A stretch of DNA of 64,000 bases from Hyphomonadaceae bacterium (GTDB taxonomy: Bacteria; Pseudomonadota; Alphaproteobacteria; Caulobacterales; Aquidulcibacteraceae), in NCBI GenBank assembly GCA_016791425.1, contig JAEUMQ010000001.1:437138-501137 (forward strand). The letters run 5' to 3'. Below are positions 51,310 through 60,054 of this stretch, piece by piece. Position 1 is the first letter of the stretch. Each line of letters opens with the position of its first letter. A program made the position numbers and the translations under genes. The notes below the pieces were generated by a model. That model had not been told where the DNA came from and did not search any database. It saw nothing but the letters and a program-made list of their open reading frames with translations.

Positions 51310-51555
51310 TCAGCGACGGCGCGTAGCGGCGCGCAGAAAGGCGTTGATGCGGGTTTGCCAGCCCCTGCCGTCCTTCTTGAAGTGTTCGATCACATCCTTG
51401 TCGAGCCGAAGCGTAACCTGTTCTTTCGTCTCTTCGGCTGGCGGACGCCCGCGCCCCCGCCGCACGATAGCGAGCGTAGCGGCGCTGACCGGACGCAATT
51501 TCATGAGCTGCGTGAGCGTTAGGGGCGGATTGTCCGTATCAACGACGCGCGGCAT
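51310..51555 (-). CDS. brnA: BrnA-like antitoxin (DUF4415)
   Basis: An 81-residue BrnA-type antitoxin. The DNA-binding ribbon-helix-helix part is EQVTLRLDKDVIEHFKKDGRGWQTRINAFLR, the typical DUF4415 signature. It neutralises BrnT and represses the operon. It overlaps the brnT stop by 17 bases, in the toxin-first order usual for BrnTA. The ATG at 51555 is chosen to start at MPRVVDTDNPPLT. Confidence 0.87.
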   Translation of the reverse strand: MPRVVDTDNPPLTLTQLMKLRPVSAATLAIVRRGRGRPPAEETKEQVTLRLDKDVIEHFKKDGRGWQTRINAFLRAATRRR

Positions 51556-51820
51556 AGGCCCGGCGCTCTTGCGCGGTGGCTTTGCGGAGCGAGATGACCC
51601 GGACTTTGCCGCCCTGGACCGTGTAGACGAGCGCGCAGAGCGTCCGGCGGACGCGCCCGAGCGCGACGATACGCTCTTCTTCTTCATGCTCCTGAACCTC
51701 CAACTCAAGCGCGGTTTCAAAATCGAAATGCTCAGCCTCAGCGAAGGAGAGGCCGTGAACCTTCCGGTTCCAAGCCGCCTTGCGGTCGTCCCACTCCATC
51801 CAGTCCGGCGGGGTCGGCAT
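51539..51820 (-). CDS. brnT: BrnT-like toxin
   Basis: A 93-residue RelE-fold toxin of the BrnT family, a ribosome-dependent or free mRNA nuclease. The N-terminal motif EWDDRKAAWNRKVHGLSFAEA and the core ERIVALGRVRRTLCALVYT and VRVISLRKATAQERRAY are diagnostic. The ATG at 51820 is used, with 51799 as an alternative at MEWDD; neither has a strong ribosome site. The pair sits alone between serpin and katG. Confidence 0.88.
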   Translation of the reverse strand: MPTPPDWMEWDDRKAAWNRKVHGLSFAEAEHFDFETALELEVQEHEEEERIVALGRVRRTLCALVYTVQGGKVRVISLRKATAQERRAYAARR

Positions 51821-51824
51821 AAAT

Positions 51825-51843
51825 TTAATGTAGCTACAATTAA
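51825..51843. promoter_or_regulatory. Palindromic operator of brnTA
   Basis: The perfect palindrome TGTAGCTACA (51829-51838) is flanked by TTAA on both sides, one with an extra base. It lies directly before the brnT ATG in an AT-rich patch unlike the surroundings, where the ribbon-helix-helix BrnA would be expected to bind. Confidence 0.6.
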
Positions 51844-51885
51844 TGGGCCGTCAATGAGGCTCGCTCGTCCCGGAGCGAACTGCCT

Positions 51886-51926
51886 AAACGAAAAAGGGCG
51901 GCGCCTTTCAGCGCCACCCCTTCTTT
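51886..51926 (-). terminator. Terminator of katG
   Basis: Read on the minus strand, GGGTGGCGC and GCGCCGCCC (one mismatch) form a stem followed by TTTTTCGTTT, 18 bases after the katG stop. On the plus strand it is followed by CTTCTTT and could act in both directions. Confidence 0.8.
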
Positions 51927-51943
51927 CACATCTCAGGTCCCGA

Positions 51944-54172
<2,229 letters not shown>

Positions 54173-54261
54173 TCAGTTTTAGGGCGACGATCCATAGAGC
54201 CCCCCTATGGACGCGGGCCGCGATTGCATCCACGCAGCGCAGGCCACTATCCTTGCGGCCA

Positions 54262-54672
54262 ATGCTCAAGCGGGTCGCGATCTACGGGCTTGCGCTGGCC
54301 GCCGGCGCGATGGCGTTGCAATGGCTCGAATATCAGCGCCTCGCCCTCAGCCATCCCGGCGCCGTCTATCTGGCGTTGCTGGCTGCGGGCTTCCTGGGGC
54401 TCGGCATTTTCGTGGGCGCGCGCCTCTTCGCGCCCGGCCGCCCGCCCGCTCCCGGCAATCCGCCGGCCCGCGACGTCCTGGGCTTGAGCCCGCGCGAGCT
54501 GGACGTGCTGCACGCGCTCGCCGCCGGCCAGTCCAACAAGGAGATCGCCGCCCGGCTCAAGGTCTCGCCCAACACCGTCAAGACCCACGTGGCGCACATC
54601 TACGAGAAGCTCGGCGCGCGCCGCCGCACCGAGGCCGTCGCCCGCGCCCGCGAGCTCGCGCTCCTCTCCTGA
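54262..54672 (+). CDS. Membrane-anchored LuxR-type HTH regulator
   Basis: A 136-residue protein with two N-terminal membrane helices (about 6-22 and 33-53) joined to a C-terminal LuxR/FixJ-type helix-turn-helix: LSPRELDVLHALAAGQSNKEIAARLKVSPNTVKTHVAHIYEKLG. No receiver domain is present. Its position directly before a DUF4199 membrane protein suggests it regulates or senses with that partner. The ATG at 54262 is used; TTG 54253 is possible. Confidence 0.82.
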   Translation: MLKRVAIYGLALAAGAMALQWLEYQRLALSHPGAVYLALLAAGFLGLGIFVGARLFAPGRPPAPGNPPARDVLGLSPRELDVLHALAAGQSNKEIAARLKVSPNTVKTHVAHIYEKLGARRRTEAVARARELALLS

Positions 54673-54684
54673 CCCACGGGATTT

Positions 54685-54709
54685 CGGGTGATTTTGTTCC
54701 AATCACCCG
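54685..54709. promoter_or_regulatory. Inverted repeat between LuxR-type and DUF4199 genes
   Basis: CGGGTGATT and AATCACCCG form a perfect 9-bp inverted repeat with a TTGTTCC spacer, 13 bases after the regulator stop and 63 before the next start. It may be an operator of the adjacent HTH protein or an mRNA hairpin. Confidence 0.5.
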
Positions 54710-54771
54710 TTCGGGCGATTGCCTTCACCCCGAACCGACGCAGGTTCCGCGCGCAAGAACCGGAGCAGCGC

Positions 54772-55305
54772 ATGTTGAATCGCATTCTCGTTTACGGGCT
54801 CGTCGCAGGGCTCGTCGTCGCCGTCCCCATGTTCGCCACCGTGCTGGGCTGGCGCGGAGACGGCGATCCGCCCTCGGCGCTCATCGGCTACACGATCATG
54901 CTCGTCGCGCTCTCGCTGGTCTTCGTGGCCGTGAAGCGCCACCGTGACGTCGCCCAAGGCGGGGTGATCAAATTCTTCCCCGCGCTCGGCATGGGCCTCG
55001 CGATCAGCGTCGTGGCCGGCATCATCTATGTGATCGCATGGGAGCTGACCCTGGCGGTCAGCGGGTTCGACTTCGCCGGCAAGTACGCCGAGCACCTGAT
55101 CGCCCAGCAGCGGGCGAAGGGCGTGGCGGGCGAAGCCCTGGCCGCGTTCGAGGCCGAGATGGCCGCCTTCAAGGCGAGCTATGCTAACCCCCTCTTCCGC
55201 ATGCCCATGACGTTCGTGGAGATTTTCCCCGTCGGCGCTTTCGTCTCGCTCATCTCCGCCGCGCTCCTCCGCAACAGCCGCTTCCTGCCGCCGCGCCGCG
55301 AGTGA
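54772..55305 (+). CDS. DUF4199 family membrane protein
   Basis: A 177-residue protein with four membrane helices (first VYGLVAGLVVAVPMFATV, then TIMLVALSLVFVAVK, LGMGLAISVVAGIIYVIAW, and a last VEIFPVGAFVSLISAALL) and an amphipathic stretch between the third and fourth. The pattern matches DUF4199, of unknown function. GGAG is six bases before the ATG at 54772. It follows the LuxR-type regulator. Confidence 0.75.
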   Translation: MLNRILVYGLVAGLVVAVPMFATVLGWRGDGDPPSALIGYTIMLVALSLVFVAVKRHRDVAQGGVIKFFPALGMGLAISVVAGIIYVIAWELTLAVSGFDFAGKYAEHLIAQQRAKGVAGEALAAFEAEMAAFKASYANPLFRMPMTFVEIFPVGAFVSLISAALLRNSRFLPPRRE

Positions 55306-55317
55306 CCGCGCCATATA

Positions 55318-55357
55318 GTTGACAAGGAAACCATATCCGTGTAGTTTCCTAGTCAAC
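55318..55357 (+). promoter_or_regulatory. Promoter and near-perfect operator of MarR-family gene
   Basis: TTGACA (55319-55324) is 17 bases from TAGTTT (55342-55347). The 14-base arms GTTGACAAGGAAAC (55318-55331) and GTTTCCTAGTCAAC (55344-55357) are inverted repeats with 13 of 14 positions matching, overlapping -35 and -10. Autorepression by the MarR protein encoded 10 bases downstream is the simplest reading. Confidence 0.75.
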
Positions 55358-55366
55358 AGAGGTTGC

Positions 55367-55828
55367 ATGCCCGCCGCCCGCAAGCCCGTGAGCCCGCTCG
55401 AGACCCATCTCGGCTACTGGCTCCGCTACGTCTCCAACCAGGTATCGTACGCCTTCGCCGCGAAGGTGCAGGCATGCGGCGTGACGGTCGCCGAATGGGT
55501 GGTGCTGCGCGAGCTCTATGACGGCGAATGCATGCCGAGCGCGCTCGCCGCGCGCCTGGGCATGACGCGCGGCGCCATTTCCAAGCTCGCCGAGCGCCTC
55601 AGCGACAAGGATCTGATCCGGCGCAGCGCGAAGGACGGCGACGGCCGCGCCCAGACCTTGTCGCTTGCCCCTGGCGGCCGCGCACTCGTCCCGAAGCTCG
55701 CCGCGCTCGCCGACGCGAACGACGCGGAATTCTTCGGCCATCTCGACCACACGAGCTTGAAGACGATCGAGGCCGCCATGCGCGAGATCATCCGCAGGCG
55801 CGGCCTGAAGGGCGTCCCCGTCGATTGA
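55367..55828 (+). CDS. MarR family transcriptional regulator
   Basis: A 153-residue winged-helix repressor: LGYWLRYVSNQVSYAFAAKVQ (dimer helix), VTVAEWVVLRELY, the recognition part MTRGAISKLAERLSDKDLI, and the wing with KDGDGRAQTLSL. The ATG at 55367 has AGAGG upstream. The promoter holds an inverted repeat. The DUF1398 gene follows by 24 bases, probably as part of the same transcript. Confidence 0.88.
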   Translation: MPAARKPVSPLETHLGYWLRYVSNQVSYAFAAKVQACGVTVAEWVVLRELYDGECMPSALAARLGMTRGAISKLAERLSDKDLIRRSAKDGDGRAQTLSLAPGGRALVPKLAALADANDAEFFGHLDHTSLKTIEAAMREIIRRRGLKGVPVD

Positions 55829-55852
55829 TCCGTCACCGAGGAGAGAGAGAAC

Positions 55853-56269
55853 ATGGACGCGCATGTGAAGGATGTCGTTCGCGAAATGACCGCTGCTTCG
55901 TGCGAGGAGCGGATCGGATTTCCGGACGTGGTGAAGGCGTTGGCTGAAGCCGGCGTCGAGCGCTATCACGCCGACCTCGTGGCCGGCGCGAAGACCTATT
56001 TCATGCCGGACGGCGACCTTGAAGCGACGCCCACGAAGGACGCCTTCGTCCCCGCCTTGACCTTCTGCGCCGAACGGGTCGAGGCGGCCGTCCGCGCGAT
56101 CCAGCGCGGCGAGATCCAATACCGCGAATTCTGCCGGCGGATCGCCGATGCCGGCTGCGCGGGCTATTTCGTCAGTCTCGTCGGCCGCCGCGCCGTCTAT
56201 TATGGCCGCACCGGCGATTCCTACGTCGAGTGGTTTCCCGGCGCGGGGCCGGCGGAAAGGCGGCGCTGA
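55853..56269 (+). CDS. DUF1398 family protein
   Basis: A 138-residue DUF1398 protein of unknown function. The family pattern is seen in GFPDVVKALAEAGVERYHADL, KTYFMPDG, and the C-terminal GYFVSLVGRRAVYYGRTGD plus VEWFPG. It is preceded by GAGGAGAGAG and follows the MarR gene; it ends three bases before the oxidoreductase start. Regulation by MarR is inferred from position. Confidence 0.83.
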   Translation: MDAHVKDVVREMTAASCEERIGFPDVVKALAEAGVERYHADLVAGAKTYFMPDGDLEATPTKDAFVPALTFCAERVEAAVRAIQRGEIQYREFCRRIADAGCAGYFVSLVGRRAVYYGRTGDSYVEWFPGAGPAERRR

Positions 56270-56272
56270 CGC

Positions 56273-57364
56273 ATGAGCGCGTTCGATACGGATGTCGTGA
56301 TCGTGGGCGCGGGCGTGGTCGGCCTCGCCTGCGCCCGCTCGCTCGCGACGCGCGGCCTCTCCGTCATCGTGCTCGAACGCGCGCGCCAAATCGGCGCGGG
56401 CGTCTCCTCGCGCAATTCCGAGGTGATCCACGCCGGCCTCCACTACCCGACCGGCTCCTGGAAGGCGCGCCTCTGCGTCGCGGGGCGGCGCCTGCTCTAC
56501 GATTACCTCCCGATCCGCGGCGTCGCCTTCGAGAAAAGCCAGAAGCTCATCGTCGCGACCAACGAGGCGGAAATTCCGCTCATCGAAGCGCTCGCGCGCC
56601 AGGGGGAGACGAACGGCGTGGAAGGCCTGCGCATGATCGGCGCCCAGGAAGCTCGCGCGCTCGAGCCGAACCTGCAATGCCTCGCCGCGCTCTTCTCCGC
56701 CGAGAGCGGCATCCTCGACGTGCACGGTCTGCTCCTCGCTTTGCAAGGCGAGATCGAAGAGCACGGCGGCGCGATCGCGCTTGAATCACCGTTCGAGCGC
56801 GCAATGCCGATCGCGGGAGGTTTCTCCGTCGAAGCAGGCGGCGCAACCATCACGACGCCCCGCCTCGTGCTCGCCGCCGGCCTGCAGGCGCAATCGTGCG
56901 CCGCGAAAATCGAGGGCTTTCCCTCGGCGCGCATTCCGAAGCTGCACTTCGGCAAGGGCAATTATTTCGCGCTCTCCGGCAAGGCGCCGTTCAAGCGCCT
57001 GATATATCCCCCGCCCATCCCCGGCGCTCTTGGCCTCCACTACAAGCGCGACCTCGGCGGTCGCGCGCATTTCGGCCCCGACCTGCACTTCGTGGCCGAA
57101 GAGAATTACGAGGTGGAGGAGGATCGCCTTCCCGGCTTCGCGGATGTCATCCGCCGCTTCTGGCCTGGATTGCCCCAAGGCGCGCTGTCGCCCGACTTCG
57201 CCGGCATCCGCCCGAAACTGCACGGCCCCGGCGAGAAGCAGCCCGACTTCGTGATCGATTCCGAGCACGGACTATCCGGTCTCGTGGCGCTGTTCGGCAT
57301 CGAGAGCCCCGGCCTCACCTCTTCGCTCGCCATTGGCGAGGAAGTCGCCCAACGGCTAATTTAG
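56273..57364 (+). CDS. FAD-dependent oxidoreductase, L-2-hydroxyglutarate oxidase-like
   Basis: A 363-residue DAO-family flavoenzyme. The FAD motif is VVIVGAGVVGLACARSLATRGL, with NSEVIHAGLHYPTGSWKARLC and LGLHYKRDLGGRAHFGPD as in L-2-hydroxyglutarate dehydrogenase/oxidase (LhgO-like), which oxidises L-2-hydroxyglutarate to 2-oxoglutarate. GIRPKLHGPGEKQPDFVI completes the match. It follows the DUF1398 gene by three bases; linkage to it is unexplained. Confidence 0.87.
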   Translation: MSAFDTDVVIVGAGVVGLACARSLATRGLSVIVLERARQIGAGVSSRNSEVIHAGLHYPTGSWKARLCVAGRRLLYDYLPIRGVAFEKSQKLIVATNEAEIPLIEALARQGETNGVEGLRMIGAQEARALEPNLQCLAALFSAESGILDVHGLLLALQGEIEEHGGAIALESPFERAMPIAGGFSVEAGGATITTPRLVLAAGLQAQSCAAKIEGFPSARIPKLHFGKGNYFALSGKAPFKRLIYPPPIPGALGLHYKRDLGGRAHFGPDLHFVAEENYEVEEDRLPGFADVIRRFWPGLPQGALSPDFAGIRPKLHGPGEKQPDFVIDSEHGLSGLVALFGIESPGLTSSLAIGEEVAQRLI

Positions 57365-57373
57365 TTGGCTCGC

Positions 57374-57985
57374 ATGACGCGCCTCTCCTCTCCCGCGACC
57401 GCCCGCAACCGCGAGCCCATCCTCGCCGTGCTTCAGCGCGTGCTTCCGCCGCAAGGCGCGGTGCTGGAGATCGCTTCCGGCGCCGGCGAGCACGCGGTCC
57501 ACGTCGCACGCGCGATGCCTGGCCTAACATGGCGCCCGAGCGATCCGGATCCGGACTCCCGCGCAAGCATCGCCGAATGGATCGCGCACGAAAGTCTCGC
57601 CAACGTCATGCCCCCGCTGGCCATCGATGCGTCCACCGACGATTGGGGCCCGGATGCGGAGACCGGCGGCCCCTTCGACGCTATCGTCTCCATCAACATG
57701 GTGCACATCTCGCCCTGGGCGTCCGCGATCGGCCTCTTCGCCGGCGCCGCGCGCCTCCTGAAGCGCGACGGCGTTCTTTTCCTCTATGGCCCCTTCATGA
57801 TCGGCGGCGCACACACCGCCCCTTCCAACGAGGCGTTCGATGCTTCGCTCAAATCGCGCAACCCCGCCTGGGGCCTCCGCGACCTCGCCGACATCGAGCG
57901 CCTTGCCCTCGCCAATGGCCTCGCGCTGCGCGAGCGCGTCGAGATGCCGGCCAACAACCAATCGCTGATCTTCGCCAGAACCTAG
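57374..57985 (+). CDS. DUF938 family SAM-dependent methyltransferase-like protein
   Basis: A 203-residue protein of the DUF938 family. Signature parts are SPATARNREPILAVL, VLEIASGAGEHAVHVARAMP (motif I) and IVSINMVHISPW, with YGPFMIGGAHTAPSNEAFDASLKSRNPAWGLRD split as consecutive family segments. The substrate is unknown. The ATG at 57374 is used; TTG 57365 is possible. Its stop overlaps the reverse-strand deacetylase stop in CTAG. Confidence 0.85.
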   Translation: MTRLSSPATARNREPILAVLQRVLPPQGAVLEIASGAGEHAVHVARAMPGLTWRPSDPDPDSRASIAEWIAHESLANVMPPLAIDASTDDWGPDAETGGPFDAIVSINMVHISPWASAIGLFAGAARLLKRDGVLFLYGPFMIGGAHTAPSNEAFDASLKSRNPAWGLRDLADIERLALANGLALRERVEMPANNQSLIFART

Positions 57986-58920
57986 CCCGCGCGGGGCGTC
58001 ATCCCGCGCGACAGCAATTCCGCCAACCGCGCTTCGTTGCGGAAGCCCGTATCGACCTCCGCAGCGCTCGCGCCCGCAATCCGCGCCAGCGCCGCGAGCC
58101 GTCCAGAATTGAGCGGCAGCGTCTCAGGCTCGATCGCCGCGATCGGATCGGCGAACGCCTGGTCCGCCGGAATGATCCGCCAGCCTTCGGCCCGCAGCCG
58201 TGCTGCGGCGCGCCCGATGCACCGCACCGCCAGGTCGTTCTCGTGCAGCAGCAACACCTGCCGCGGCGCGCGCCCGAGCCTTCGCCGCGCCAGCGTGTCC
58301 ATGAAATTCGCCGACCGCACGATCACGTCGGCATAGACCTCGGCGATGATCGCCCAATCGATCGCATCGCCGCGCGCGACCGCGTCGCGCACGAGATAGT
58401 CCATGCACCAGTCCCATGGATCGACCGTGACATAGCCGTTGGCGTAGCCCATCTCGCGCAGGCCGGCGCGCACGGCGTCGCGCTTCGCGACCGCGTCTCC
58501 CTCGTCGAGATAGGGAAACCGCATCCAGCGCCTGAACCGCGGCAAGCCGGAAAGCGTGTCATCCGCCTGCCGCACGTCCGCGAGGAACTCTTCCGTGCTC
58601 AGACGATTGGCGCTGCGGTGCGTGTTGGTGTGGTTGCCGATCACATGCCCTGCGCGGGCGTAGGCCCGGAGCCGCGCCAGCCCTTGCCCATGCGCCTGTT
58701 CGCCGATCGCGAAGATCGCTGCGCCCGAGACGCGTGCGCGCTTCAGCGCCGCGATCAGCCGCCGCGTGCGTTGCTCGCCGGTGAGAGCGGCGCTGTCGGG
58801 TGTCGGCGCATCGTCGAAGGTGAGCGCGATCTCGCGGGTTTCCGCGGCGAAAGCAGGCTCGGCGCCGAGCCCGAGAAGGCCCGCTGCGAACGCGCGCCGC
58901 GACAATCCGGCCCTCATCAT
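57982..58920 (-). CDS. Polysaccharide deacetylase (NodB-type), exported
   Basis: A 312-residue carbohydrate esterase 4-like enzyme that removes acetyl groups from amino-sugar polymers. After a signal of Tat type (LSRRAFAAGLLGLG), it has motif 1 LTFDDAP with Asp36 and Asp37, motif 2 NHTNTH with the metal histidines, and motif 3 RFPYLDEGD. A late HENDL replaces the common LLHD/H motif. GGAG is five bases before the ATG at 58920. Substrates could be peptidoglycan or a capsule; none is indicated. Confidence 0.87.
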   Translation of the reverse strand: MMRAGLSRRAFAAGLLGLGAEPAFAAETREIALTFDDAPTPDSAALTGEQRTRRLIAALKRARVSGAAIFAIGEQAHGQGLARLRAYARAGHVIGNHTNTHRSANRLSTEEFLADVRQADDTLSGLPRFRRWMRFPYLDEGDAVAKRDAVRAGLREMGYANGYVTVDPWDWCMDYLVRDAVARGDAIDWAIIAEVYADVIVRSANFMDTLARRRLGRAPRQVLLLHENDLAVRCIGRAAARLRAEGWRIIPADQAFADPIAAIEPETLPLNSGRLAALARIAGASAAEVDTGFRNEARLAELLSRGMTPRAG

Positions 58921-59036
58921 CGACACTCCCCCGCGATCAGGCGCCTGGATATCAAGGCCCGCTGCGCGCGTCTGCCCCTTGCATGAAACCGCCCGCGGAA
59001 CTTGACTTGCGGCGGCTTCTCTGACGCTCAAGGACT

Positions 59037-59615
59037 ATGGCCGCGACGCCCCCATCCGATGCCCCGAAGGCCGCAGGCCTCGACGCCAAGGCGCTAGCCC
59101 CCCCGACCCTCGCGTGGCGGCGCCCCGCCTGGCTATGGCTTCCCATAGCGTTCGCATTGTCGCTCGCCTGGCCGGCGCTCTTCCTGCGCTCCGAGGGCGG
59201 CGTGGCGCAATTTGCGACGATCACGGCCGGCGCGGCCTTCATCGTCGCAATCCTCGCCATCGCCGTCGCATACGCAATCGGGCGCCCGCCGCTGCAGCGT
59301 CGCCATGTCGTCGCGTACATGGTGATCGCCGCCGCCTTCTGCGCGCTTCTGTCGCCCCTTGTTTTCGTCTGCATGATCGGCTTTGCCGCGAAAGCGGAAT
59401 ATGGCGGCGACGCATCCGGCTTCGAAGTCGCCGGCCTATCGCCGGACATGGCCTGGGCGCTTGCGCCGCTGGCTCTTGCCGCAGGAGCGCCCACGTCGAT
59501 CGTCGCCGGCCTTGCGCTTTCAGTCCTCTGCTTCGCCAAGCGGAGGGCAGCGTCTCCCCCGCCGACAAACATGCGCCGTCTTGATGACGGCGTTGCGCGG
59601 CGCATCGATGAGTGA
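59037..59615 (+). CDS. Small four-helix membrane protein, unknown
   Basis: A 192-residue protein with about four hydrophobic helices (LWLPIAFALSLAWPALFL, FIVAILAIAVAYAIG, MVIAAAFCALLSPLVFVCM and the late ALAAGAPTSIVAGLALSVL). No family motif is recognised. It overlaps the next gene by eight bases, so they are coupled; the two look alike in size and helix content. Confidence 0.65.
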   Translation: MAATPPSDAPKAAGLDAKALAPPTLAWRRPAWLWLPIAFALSLAWPALFLRSEGGVAQFATITAGAAFIVAILAIAVAYAIGRPPLQRRHVVAYMVIAAAFCALLSPLVFVCMIGFAAKAEYGGDASGFEVAGLSPDMAWALAPLALAAGAPTSIVAGLALSVLCFAKRRAASPPPTNMRRLDDGVARRIDE

Positions 59616-60054
59616 CGCGCCTTCCTACACGCCGTGCACGATGCGCCAGCCTGTCTGGCTTTATGCGATGCTCGCCCTGCTGGCGATGTTCGCCATTGCG
59701 CTCGCCATCGCCTCGACGACCTCCGGCGCGGGTCAAGCCGCGCTGCAGGCGTTGGCCTTCCCAGCCGCGGTCGGCGCCGGCCTCACGGGAGGCGCGGTGT
59801 GGGGACGCCTATGGCGGCGCAGCGTCATCACGCGCCGCGAAGCGATCGTGCGCGGCGTCATCGCGTTCTCGGCAGTCGGCTTTGCGTGGCCCGCCGCGTT
59901 CCTGATCGACTCGTTCCTGCCCGGCGCCGGACGCGCGCCGACCCTCGCCGGCATGCTGGCGCCGCTCGCAATCGGCGCGATGGTCGGCGCCGTCGCCGGC
60001 CTCATCGCCGCAACCGCCGCCGCCTTCATCGCGCTTACGCCGTCACGCCCTTAG
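59608..60054 (+). CDS. Small four-helix membrane protein, unknown
   Basis: A 148-residue membrane protein with helices at YAMLALLAMFAIALAIA, ALQALAFPAAVGAGLTGG, GVIAFSAVGFAWPAAFLI and LAPLAIGAMVGAVAGLIAA. No family is recognised. The ATG at 59608 lies inside the end of the previous gene. Its stop overlaps the pheT stop region on the other strand by 12 bases. Confidence 0.65.
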   Translation: MSDAPSYTPCTMRQPVWLYAMLALLAMFAIALAIASTTSGAGQAALQALAFPAAVGAGLTGGAVWGRLWRRSVITRREAIVRGVIAFSAVGFAWPAAFLIDSFLPGAGRAPTLAGMLAPLAIGAMVGAVAGLIAATAAAFIALTPSRP

